Assembly: GCF_039522665.1 (NCBI RefSeq)
Contig: NZ_BAAADV010000007.1
Location: 310,001 to 374,000 of the forward strand
Source of the DNA: Natronoarchaeum mannanilyticum
Lineage (GTDB): Archaea; Halobacteriota; Halobacteria; Halobacteriales; Natronoarchaeaceae
DNA length: 64,000 nt
Direction: 5' to 3'
The notes under the pieces were generated by a model. The model was not told where the DNA came from. It searched no databases and worked only from the letters and a program-made list of their open reading frames with translations. The translations under genes and the position numbers were made by a program. Below are positions 42,681 to 50,879 of the stretch, piece after piece (the stretch's first letter is position 1; the number at the start of each line of letters is the position of its first letter).

Positions 42681-43373
42681 TCACCCTGCTGAATGTCTGT
42701 ACGACGTTAAGGAATATACACAATAATATGAGATTTGGAGTTTAAGATATAGTCTCCTTCTCATCAATGCTTCTCAGTATTTTGGATCGAATCACCTACA
42801 TAACAGATGTTCTGTCTCCGAGTGCCAGTCCTATCTTGAACCTTTGCACCCGCTTAATGATGTGTGCGTGAAGGTCTCTTCAGCCACGAAAGGGGAATAT
42901 GAGATTGAGCCGAACGAGGGTTCTTCGCTCGCGTGGGAGTCGAGAGAGGTGGTAGAATTCGAGATCATCAAATAGGGACATCCCAGAAGAATCAGCAGAT
43001 CATTTTCGAATCTCTTCACATCTATAATTGCCGCACCGAAGGAGTGGTTATTGTCCTTTCTCTCGATTAAAAGCGATTTTAGCGCCTCATACCTCGATTT
43101 CTGCACGGAATCTCTGGTTCACGGTGCTTTTATTCCCCGATATAGAGGGTAATTTTCAATCCATTAGGCCCACCGGCCGAAAATCTATATAAACCCTTTA
43201 AGTGAAGAGGTTATTGACCAAGACTAGCGATTATTCATCGTTTTATTTACCATAAAGCGTTTTACTAAACCCCCTAAATCTCACTTGCAGCGAAGTCAGG
43301 TAGTAGAAATCGCCAGTACACGGCGAATTGAGCCATTTGAGACGGGTATCGTAGAACCCGCATAGAGTAATCT
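42681..43373. other. AT-rich gap without a clear gene
   Basis: A 91-codon minus-strand frame (42831-43106) has no family-like features. GC is low, with several stops in all frames. CGAAAATCTATATAAACCC near 43180-43196 is a fair TATA element for the rightward pair at 43374, though about 180 bases away. Confidence 0.4.
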
Positions 43374-43751
43374 ATGTCAAAGTCACAGAACGAAAACGAC
43401 GATAGTATCGAACTAGAAAACTACGTCCGAAGCCTTAGCGAGACTGAAGGCGTCCACAACATCGCAGTGGCGAAAGAGTCTCTGCTAGGAGAGGGAGCAC
43501 TCACCATCAAGGTTCACGCTGACCTCTCTGACGTAGAGTCTGTGGACGACCAAAAGCACCTCCAGTTTGCAGGGGACCAGACGCAGGCAGTCGTGCAGCT
43601 CGAATCTTGGGGAATGGGGAGCCCATTTGAGGTTCCCATCTTTCTGGAAGGACAAGTCGCAGTGGAAGACGGTATCAAGTTCCTCAAGCAGTATGCTCGG
43701 GACCCAAAAGAAGCGAACTTGTACAATCTAGTGCTCAGCGAGGATGAGTGA
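43374..43751 (+). CDS. Hypothetical protein (125 aa) paired with minimal recombinase
   Basis: The acidic protein has an N-terminal helical stretch (SIELENYVRSLSETEG) and a mixed region with ALTIKVHADLSDVESVDDQK. No family is recognised. Its end overlaps the start of the recombinase gene by eight bases (43744-43751), so the two are co-translated. It could replace the missing core-binding domain of that recombinase as a separate subunit, but this is speculation. Confidence 0.55.
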   Translation: MSKSQNENDDSIELENYVRSLSETEGVHNIAVAKESLLGEGALTIKVHADLSDVESVDDQKHLQFAGDQTQAVVQLESWGMGSPFEVPIFLEGQVAVEDGIKFLKQYARDPKEANLYNLVLSEDE

Positions 43752-44265
43752 GGAACCCACACCGCTGTCGCCATCGCAGTACAACAAGCTGCTCAAGGCC
43801 GCAGAAGAGAGGTCAAACCGACACGGATTCACCGTGTACGCTCTCGGCTATACTGGACTGCGCAGTAGTGAGTTCAGTCGCTTGAGCTGTGAATGGCTCA
43901 ATAGCGGAGAGCAAATGCTCCAAGTCCCGGAGGATGCAGTTAAGGGCATAAGGTCTCGAGTGAGGTCGATTCCGCTGTCCGAAGACGGGGTCGAACGGTT
44001 CGAGAACTTCTTCAGAACGCAAAGTGAGGTTGCGATCGCCCCCTCAACGGTGACGAAACGAGTCAAATCAGTCAGTGAAGACAGTCTCTCCGAGAACGTC
44101 ACCCCTCAAACGCTTCGGTCGACGTTCACAACGCGCCTGCTTCAGACCGGGGTTCCACAATCTGAGATTCGCCAGCTCCTTGGAAATACCCCATCAAAGT
44201 GGGATATGATGCCCGTGGGCGAGTACGGAGTCGCTGAAAAGAAGATTCGCAGCGGGCTATATTAG
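43744..44265 (+). CDS. Minimal tyrosine recombinase (catalytic domain only)
   Basis: This 173-residue protein carries only the catalytic half of a tyrosine recombinase. TGLRSSEFSRL is box I with its Arg, PQTLRSTFTTRLLQTGVPQS is box II with Gln in place of the usual His before LR, GN replaces GH, and the likely nucleophile is the Tyr of VGEYGV. There is no SAM-like N-terminal domain. It may be a resolvase-like recombinase, an inactive relative, or a remnant kept with its overlapping partner. Confidence 0.7.
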   Translation: MSEEPTPLSPSQYNKLLKAAEERSNRHGFTVYALGYTGLRSSEFSRLSCEWLNSGEQMLQVPEDAVKGIRSRVRSIPLSEDGVERFENFFRTQSEVAIAPSTVTKRVKSVSEDSLSENVTPQTLRSTFTTRLLQTGVPQSEIRQLLGNTPSKWDMMPVGEYGVAEKKIRSGLY

Positions 44266-44345
44266 CCCGCTTCATTCTGGAGTTCCTCAGAATTTCGCGT
44301 ACGAAGATTGGATTGTGCAAAATTGTGCTTTGGTGAGTGACTAGA

Positions 44346-44408
44346 CAGCATCTGTTTCGATCCACAGAACTAGTGGGCCAGCGGAGAGAGTACCTTGACG
44401 ACCTGTAA
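44346..44408 (+). pseudogene. Decayed integrase C-terminal tail
   Basis: In frame with a TAA at 44406-44408 is QHLFRSTELVGQRREYLDDL, aligning with QHYDRRSEKEKMEQRRDYLD... at the end of the integrase at 38353. A TGA lies a few codons upstream, so nothing longer survives. It is a relic of another tyrosine recombinase and marks an old integration boundary. Confidence 0.5.
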
Positions 44409-44447
44409 CGCGACGACGAGTCAAGCAATCTCCTTCACGATTGGTCG

Positions 44448-45827
44448 CTATCCCTCGGGCTGGAGTGGGCCGGAAAATTCGCCTGCTGGCTCGCTTTCGA
44501 AGACCATCCGATAGGTTTCTTCGAACACCTCATTCAGGAGGATCAGAAGATCAGGGCTGTCGACGCAGAACTCTTCGACGGCGGAGTCTAATTGCTCAAG
44601 GTACGACCCAGCCAGGTTCTGGGCATCGAGTGGGTACTCCTTTGAAAAGAGTGCGGACGCACTGCCCAGGCGCGTCTTATCGACGCCTACCGCCGCGAGC
44701 GCCTCGTCGAGTCGGCTTGCGTATTCTGTAGTCGCCAAGGAGGTGAACACGTCGTTGAATGACTGACCACCACCTTGGGGGGTGGTGTGGACGTGTCGTT
44801 GTGGTGGGAGACGCAGTCTGAAGCTGAGGGTTCGATTCCGGAGACTGTCAGTCGTCGGCGAGTGACGGAAGTAGAGTCGAATCGTACTATCACTGTTGAG
44901 TGGGTCCTGGTCCCAATAGACCGGAAGCAGACCCTGCCACTTCGCGTTGCTGGACGGCGAAGCAAGCCATCCAGATCCCTCGAAGTCATATGTTTCCTGA
45001 AGTCTGGCCACCCAGTTGGACCGGAGATATTCGCTAAGATCCTCGAAATCGCTCTCGAACTGGCTGTTTGCCTCCTCTACTTGCTTGATGAGGTCGCTGT
45101 ACTCGAAGTAGAGGTTGAGACGCTTGCTGAGCTGGGCTTCGTCGAATGGTGAGTCCATATGTTCGGTTTCCTTGAGTGACTGTATGAAATCGGTGAGTTG
45201 CACGACGCTCCGGTGGGGATAGTCGAATAACGAGCCCTGAAGCTGGCGGTTGAACGCCGCGACGATGTCTTTCCAAGCTACCGATTGGAAGCAATTGGCG
45301 GTCGCATTGTCGGCGCTGTCGCGCTTGAGGTAGGCGTAGGCGGTGTCTGTCAACCGGTCTACAACTATCTCATTGGAGTCGAACCAACTGAAGTTCCACC
45401 GGTCGGCCTCAGCGTAGGCAGGTGTCTGCTTCTTCCCTTCTATGGCGCCGACTTTCAGTTCGAGGAAGACTGCCCATTGTGGATGATCGCTGAGCGCGCT
45501 GCCCCCACAGATGACGAGGTCGATACGGCCATCCGAGCCGGCGTCGGCGATTTGCACCTCGGTTTCGAGTTCGATATGCTGGCCCTGGAGATTGTGGTGG
45601 TGAATGCCGATACACTCCAGAAAGGTCTCCAGCAGTGTCTCGTCGAATCCATGGGGTTTCTGCGGGTCCAGAAAGTACCGAAGGCTGTCCTGATACTGCT
45701 TTTCGCGGGGGTCTGAAAGGACGGAATACAGGCCTTCGGGGCTCTGGACCTGGCAATCAAGTTGCAGGTACGCTTCGATGAATGATTCCAGAGCCCCGGG
45801 GTCAAGATCCGGGACGTCCTCGGTCAT
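44448..45827 (-). CDS. PD-(D/E)XK nuclease-superfamily protein
   Basis: In this 459-residue protein the nuclease core is GRIDLVICGG (Asp103), FLELKVGAIEGKKQ (Glu123-x-Lys125) with a Gln at 134, in the style of the PDDEXK_4 group of restriction-like enzymes. About 300 further residues are helical, with a final beta/alpha region (DLLILLNEVFEETYRMVF). It is the last gene of the leftward set with the PLD-fold and 510-residue genes; 245 bases separate it from the PLD gene, so it may have its own promoter. A defence nuclease is likely; target unknown. Confidence 0.7.
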   Translation of the reverse strand: MTEDVPDLDPGALESFIEAYLQLDCQVQSPEGLYSVLSDPREKQYQDSLRYFLDPQKPHGFDETLLETFLECIGIHHHNLQGQHIELETEVQIADAGSDGRIDLVICGGSALSDHPQWAVFLELKVGAIEGKKQTPAYAEADRWNFSWFDSNEIVVDRLTDTAYAYLKRDSADNATANCFQSVAWKDIVAAFNRQLQGSLFDYPHRSVVQLTDFIQSLKETEHMDSPFDEAQLSKRLNLYFEYSDLIKQVEEANSQFESDFEDLSEYLRSNWVARLQETYDFEGSGWLASPSSNAKWQGLLPVYWDQDPLNSDSTIRLYFRHSPTTDSLRNRTLSFRLRLPPQRHVHTTPQGGGQSFNDVFTSLATTEYASRLDEALAAVGVDKTRLGSASALFSKEYPLDAQNLAGSYLEQLDSAVEEFCVDSPDLLILLNEVFEETYRMVFESEPAGEFSGPLQPEG

Positions 45828-46072
45828 ATACTGGTGAAGTTGGCGGCCGGACCCTTCAAACTACGTCGTCGTGCCCCGAGTAACAGCCACTATTGAACTC
45901 TCCTCTTGCTGCTGGTTGTTGCTTTGTGACCTGCCGAACAGTAGTGTTCAGATGTCCTCGTTACTTCCCCTTCGGTTAAAATTTGTTCGGCTTTGTACGG
46001 ACAGCGATTGATGCTGTCGCAATTCACGCAGTAGATGTACGTTGACGCGACTGTCTCATCACACCATCCGTT

Positions 46073-49000
46073 TTATTGTCTCTCGACAAACCGAAGGACG
46101 GTTTCATCAGTCTGTCGCAGGGTCTCTGGCCGCATTGTATCACTATCGTCGAGATAGGGGTGGTACGGAAGCTCTTCCCCGAGGCGTACGTTTGAGAGAC
46201 GATCAACATGAATCATCGGTGAGGGCGCGTCTGTGTCTTCGTGGATTTCGAACGACCTGCGGGAGTTCCCATCAATTGTGAGAACAAACGTATCTTCATC
46301 TCGACGGCGGAGGGAAATTTCGTACTCACTAGCCGACCAAGCGTATTTCGTTCCCCGCGTAGCCGGTCGCACGACGATACGATATGTGGCCGACTCATCG
46401 ATTATCGATTGGAACAGCGGTATTGCGTGGTATTCCGGCGGCTCTATAAGCGCACGAATCGGGCGAGATTGCTCGAGTTTTGTCTCGTCACGCCAGCATT
46501 CGAAGACGAGGTCCTCGAGCACGCTGAATTCGACGTTCTCGACCGTTAGGTCCATAAAGTCGAATCCGAGCCACATGATCGCCTGATCTTGGTCAAGTTC
46601 ATCGAACGGAAGCGCTGTGGGAATCTCGTCAGCGCTAGCGTGCAGTGAGGTGATGAGGCGTTTTTGGACGTCAATAGTCGCTTTGTCAGTGTACAGCCAG
46701 AGCTGTCCTAGCTCGGTCTGGACGCTAATGAGTCCCTGGACCGTGAGTCGAGAGTAGGGTGCGGGTGGAGTGAACGACTCTGTATGCTCGTATCTCGTCG
46801 GTGGCGTGTAGAAATAGCTCTCTCGATGCACCTCGTATGCACGTGTTGTAACATCGACGTCGAGAGTGCTATCATCAATGTCAATCTGGACCGACGCATC
46901 CTCGTGGATGAAGGGATCAACATCGATGTTTACATCCGGAATATTGGGGACTGACATTCTTGCCAGACTATATCGCGGGCGAATATCCCCGATTTGTTGG
47001 AGTTTCGTTGTCGCCGCATTTGCGCTAGGGGTGTCCAGTCCGGGGAGCGAGCAGTCGTGTGATTCTTCCGGATAGTGTTTATCGAATGGTTGCCCCAATG
47101 AGACCGTGAGTGATCGTGATTCTGTTGCGGGCTCAAATAGGTACTGACGGCCGTGCTCCGTCTCCAGCCAGCCAACCGGCTGTACAGCCGTTGTTGGCGA
47201 TTCGAAGTCAATGCAGCCGGCTGGTGGTGAGATACCGGACCCAAACGTCACTTCGACGCACGGCAACTGACCGAGAGCGTCGATATTCTGGGTTGTCGGT
47301 GTAGCGTCAGTAATGGCGGTCTCCGGGAGGTGTGGGTCATCGAAGCCAGCCGCGCGTAGGTGATTAGCGTTGAGCGATAGGGTTCGGGTAAGTGAACGGT
47401 TGTGACAGCGGTAGAGGTAGGCCGATTCAGCGGCCTTGAGTGGGTCAGTTGGAAGGGCCCCATCAGTCGAGTAGGCGACCCCGTCGAGGAGGATGCGATC
47501 CCAGTCCTCGATTGGAGTGTCGAGTGCGCCACGTTCAAGATCGTTGAGTTGGCTCGAGGAGAGCTCATAAACCGGTGTTTCGAGCGGCGTCGTTACCTGT
47601 AGTTCGAGTGCCTCGATACACAAATTGTCAGTGTTCTCGCCAGTTGGAGATTGGATACGTCCAGTTTTCGGCTCATAAACCGCGTCTTTCGTGTCCAGTT
47701 CTCCGGTGACGATATCGCGAAGGTACCAGCGACACTGTTCAATGTCAAAAAGGACATCGTCATCTAACCACGCAGCCTGAAGATCCGTCCCCGAAACGCC
47801 AAGCTGTGCTGTAACAAAATCTTCGAGTGTGCGCTGAGTGTAGGGGAGGAGGCCTCCGCTTCCAGCTGCCATTCGCTCGTCAATATCCGTCAGCGTCTGC
47901 TCGTCCGCTCTACCGTAACATTCGGCCAGGGATTCCAAGAAGAAGGACCCCACAGTCTTAATTCGGTCTGGGTCACGAAGCCAGATTCCGTATTCGATGT
48001 TTCCACCGTTTTCCTCCCACGCATTCGATGTCAGGTTCGCTGACGTCAGCAGGACATCTCGAATCACTTCGTCGCCATCGATAGTTTCCGAGACAACAAG
48101 CGCTTTGAGGTGTGCCAATCCCCCACGAATCTGACTACCCGAGGGAAGTGTTTCGCCGTCGTCCCCTGGGAGGCGTGTCCGGAGAACGAAGTCATCGAGT
48201 TGCGCTTCAAGTTCTCGTACGTCTTCTGTCCCAACGAATGAGCCAAAAGTAGGCTGTGTCGTGTCGATTACCGCTGATGGTTGTGCACCATACAATTCGA
48301 CAGCGGGTTGTTCATTTGGACCTGATGCCGCGAGCGAAGCAAGAGCCTTAACGCCGGTTTTGTTGACGTTCGGTGTGAAGTAGGAGAGTGTGACATCGCC
48401 GGTCGTTCCGGTAAGACATTGCGCAACGGATCGTCGAAGCGAGTCCCCAGGACCTGAGTGAACGACGATTGGCTCTGCTGGCCATCGTCTAAGCGCGTCG
48501 TCGACACTCTCGGACGGTGTACCGTATGCGAGTGACTGAACCGTGTCTAGAAGTTGTGTGATACGATCGTTGGTCGTTAGTGTTTCTCCAAGCCGTCCCG
48601 CTTGGAAATCGGCGACCCCGAACTGTTCTGTAACCGTTCCTTCGAATCGACTTGCCCATTCGACGTTCATAAAGAGTCCAGCGTGACTCAGATTGAATGA
48701 TCCAACCCACGCAACGATGCGTTCAGGCCCCCACACGACGACGCACTTTCCGTGTATATCTCGTTCCAGTATTGTGATGTCTGAGTGGGGGGCGGTATCA
48801 ACGCTCTCTGAGAGGTGAATCTCCTCAGCAGCGTCACTCGGGGCGCAGACTAGTGTGTCGAGTCCATCAAACCAATCGAGGTAGCCGGGTGTGACCGTAT
48901 ACGTTGTAATGAGTGCGTGTTCGAACGAATTCGCCTCGTCCGTGACCGTTTCTTTGATCTGCGATCCAACGTCATCAATCGGGAATGGTTGTTTACTCAC
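46073..49000 (-). CDS. Double-HxK phospholipase-D-fold protein with 600-residue C-terminus
   Basis: The GTG at 49000 (VSKQPFPIDDVGSQ) overlaps the upstream stop within GTGAGTAA and is preferred over a longer frame running back through that gene. Two PLD half-sites are visible: HGK at 83-85 with GSFNLSHAG at 99-107, and AHLKAL near 293 with TSANLTSNAW. Each has HxK and (G/S)xN, the phosphodiesterase pattern of PLD-type nucleases. The remaining roughly 600 residues match nothing I know and are beta-rich. Coupling to the 510-residue gene suggests a two-protein complex. Confidence 0.7.
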   Translation of the reverse strand: MSKQPFPIDDVGSQIKETVTDEANSFEHALITTYTVTPGYLDWFDGLDTLVCAPSDAAEEIHLSESVDTAPHSDITILERDIHGKCVVVWGPERIVAWVGSFNLSHAGLFMNVEWASRFEGTVTEQFGVADFQAGRLGETLTTNDRITQLLDTVQSLAYGTPSESVDDALRRWPAEPIVVHSGPGDSLRRSVAQCLTGTTGDVTLSYFTPNVNKTGVKALASLAASGPNEQPAVELYGAQPSAVIDTTQPTFGSFVGTEDVRELEAQLDDFVLRTRLPGDDGETLPSGSQIRGGLAHLKALVVSETIDGDEVIRDVLLTSANLTSNAWEENGGNIEYGIWLRDPDRIKTVGSFFLESLAECYGRADEQTLTDIDERMAAGSGGLLPYTQRTLEDFVTAQLGVSGTDLQAAWLDDDVLFDIEQCRWYLRDIVTGELDTKDAVYEPKTGRIQSPTGENTDNLCIEALELQVTTPLETPVYELSSSQLNDLERGALDTPIEDWDRILLDGVAYSTDGALPTDPLKAAESAYLYRCHNRSLTRTLSLNANHLRAAGFDDPHLPETAITDATPTTQNIDALGQLPCVEVTFGSGISPPAGCIDFESPTTAVQPVGWLETEHGRQYLFEPATESRSLTVSLGQPFDKHYPEESHDCSLPGLDTPSANAATTKLQQIGDIRPRYSLARMSVPNIPDVNIDVDPFIHEDASVQIDIDDSTLDVDVTTRAYEVHRESYFYTPPTRYEHTESFTPPAPYSRLTVQGLISVQTELGQLWLYTDKATIDVQKRLITSLHASADEIPTALPFDELDQDQAIMWLGFDFMDLTVENVEFSVLEDLVFECWRDETKLEQSRPIRALIEPPEYHAIPLFQSIIDESATYRIVVRPATRGTKYAWSASEYEISLRRRDEDTFVLTIDGNSRRSFEIHEDTDAPSPMIHVDRLSNVRLGEELPYHPYLDDSDTMRPETLRQTDETVLRFVERQ

Positions 49001-50525
49001 GGGTGACCGCCTCAACGAGAGTCTGCGTCCAGTTGATGACCTCATCGACGCCGTAGAAAGAGGCAGAGTCGTTCTCTTGAATCGGTGCTGTAACCCGATA
49101 GTGATCACTTTCATCGACGAGCACGCCGTTCCACTCAAGTAGTGTGATGAACAGTTGCTTGGGGCTGTCACCCGCTCCAAGGCGTGTTCGAAACGCATCG
49201 AGGAATGCTGCGACACCGTCTTCACCCATGGAGGTAAGCAAAGTGATGAGGCCGTCGAGTTCTCTCATGTAGCGCTCCTGTGTTGAGAGTTCGATGAACT
49301 GCTCGAAGGTGTCCGTGGTCTCATGTTTGTCGTAGAGGGAGGTAATTTCAGATTCGGTGATAATGCCGTCGGTGTGTGTAATGAGGTGGCGAGCGAGGTC
49401 TTCACCGTCCGCAAGAAAGTAGTTGACACTCCAGAAGTAACAGAGCTGTTCAAGTGCGTCAACGACTGTCTTGGAGATGTTCGCCTCGGGAAACTGCTGG
49501 CATGCTTCGGTGGGAACGTCATTCTGTGTGTGATAGAGTTCTGGCAGGCGACGGAGTTCGGTCAGTATCGATTCTCGGTCACGCGAGGGGCTGACGAGGG
49601 CGATGAGTAGAATTGACCCAACAAGGTACTCGCCGTGTTCGCGTGCTTGGACGGCTTCCAGAAACGCGTTTGCTTCGTCGGCCGATATCGCGAAACGTTT
49701 GTTCGCAAGCCGTGCCAGCACGGCTGGTGGAGCTTGTTCTAAGAGTGGGCGAACGAAGTTAATGTTTGATCCAATGACGACCTCTCCCAGCCGAGTACGA
49801 TGTAGATCAGGAACCTGCTTGAAGGCTTGCTCGAGTGCTTGTACAAACGCCTTGACTACTGCATCGTATCGCTCGTATTCGTCCGCATCAGGTGCGACCG
49901 AAACCCGTCGGAGGTGAGTTTCGAAGCAGTCCGGAAACGAGAATCCCCTGTCGATGCATCGTGAGCGGAACCGCTGGGACATGTGTCCCATCGTTCTGTC
50001 GGTGAACTCTTCGATCGACGGCGCGGCGCCAGTAGCGGCTTGTAGGAGATGATCGACCAGTTCATCGTATAACCCGCGGCCGGTGACTGTCGACGGCTTA
50101 AACAACCATTCGCTGGCAGCGTCCTCTCCGACAGCTATGTTAGGTATCTCGCCCTGTCGCGTCTCATAAAGCGAGCGAAGTGAGTGGTAGAGTACCCCCT
50201 CAGTGGCATCTCGCTCACCGTCACGCTCTGCCCAAAGGTATAGATGGTCCTGCGCGGCCAAGTTGTAGCCTTCATTGACGAGATGGAGGGCGTACTTGTT
50301 CCAGAACATCGGATACATAATCATACCAACGTCCGGAAACACGATCTCCGTAACTGCTTTCGGGCGGAAATAGTTCGTCTGCGTGCCGCCCTCCGCGCGA
50401 GCCGAGAGGAAGAACTCGTCGGAAATCACACTCGGTAGAGTTAGTCCCAGTACAATAATTCTAGTCCTAACCGAACAATCTTGGCGCTCGTGAGACCTTA
50501 TCCACCTGAGAACCCACTGAATCAC
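48993..50525 (-). CDS. Unknown 510-residue protein coupled to PLD-fold gene
   Basis: No family is recognised. The conserved-looking part starts at about LPSVISDEFFLSARAEGGTQ, so the GTG at 50429 (VISDEFF) is a credible alternative start to the ATG at 50525. The protein is alpha-helical throughout, with TEIVFPDVGMIMYPMFWNKY and TRLGEVVIGSNINFVRPLLE as the most distinctive segments. Its stop overlaps the GTG of the PLD-fold gene. It could be the sensor or regulatory partner of the nuclease; this is inference from gene pairing. Confidence 0.6.
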   Translation of the reverse strand: MIQWVLRWIRSHERQDCSVRTRIIVLGLTLPSVISDEFFLSARAEGGTQTNYFRPKAVTEIVFPDVGMIMYPMFWNKYALHLVNEGYNLAAQDHLYLWAERDGERDATEGVLYHSLRSLYETRQGEIPNIAVGEDAASEWLFKPSTVTGRGLYDELVDHLLQAATGAAPSIEEFTDRTMGHMSQRFRSRCIDRGFSFPDCFETHLRRVSVAPDADEYERYDAVVKAFVQALEQAFKQVPDLHRTRLGEVVIGSNINFVRPLLEQAPPAVLARLANKRFAISADEANAFLEAVQAREHGEYLVGSILLIALVSPSRDRESILTELRRLPELYHTQNDVPTEACQQFPEANISKTVVDALEQLCYFWSVNYFLADGEDLARHLITHTDGIITESEITSLYDKHETTDTFEQFIELSTQERYMRELDGLITLLTSMGEDGVAAFLDAFRTRLGAGDSPKQLFITLLEWNGVLVDESDHYRVTAPIQENDSASFYGVDEVINWTQTLVEAVTRE

Positions 50526-50879
50526 ACGTTGTCTTGGCCTGTGTGGCAGCTGATCTTCATGGAAAATTTCCCATGGCAGAAAATCCGCTCATTAGCAACA
50601 GTAGTTCGATTGTCTGCTGAAGATAAGAGAATTAGATACGGCATCTGACTGGAATCTGAGTTCACTTGTCTACGGTGGACAATTGAATTACAGTAATAGA
50701 CCACCTTCGACCGCTCTTGACTACTTCCACCAACCAATGATTCAGTATCTTTGTAATTCTCCAGCACTCTCTCGGTCTCCACAGAATATTCGGGAAGGGC
50801 CAAGGCTAGCGAAAGAATGGAATCTGGAAGCATCTAATGTTACGATAGGTTTTTCTATCCTGCATCAACATCTCGGAAG
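50526..50879. promoter_or_regulatory. Divergent promoter region of the two facing operons
   Basis: This 354-base AT-rich gap separates the leftward PLD set from the rightward AddB-like gene. Frames in it are short and unconvincing. Probable promoters for both directions lie here; no sharp inverted repeat was seen. Confidence 0.45.

Larger units (their letters stand above)
38353..44408. mobile_element. Probable small integrated element flanked by integrase sequences
   Basis: An intact integrase stands at the left and a decayed integrase tail at the right (44346-44408), with a large helicase, a minimal recombinase pair and low-GC spacer between. This suggests one integrated unit or two nested ones. 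No terminal repeat was found, so the limits are tentative. Confidence 0.35.
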
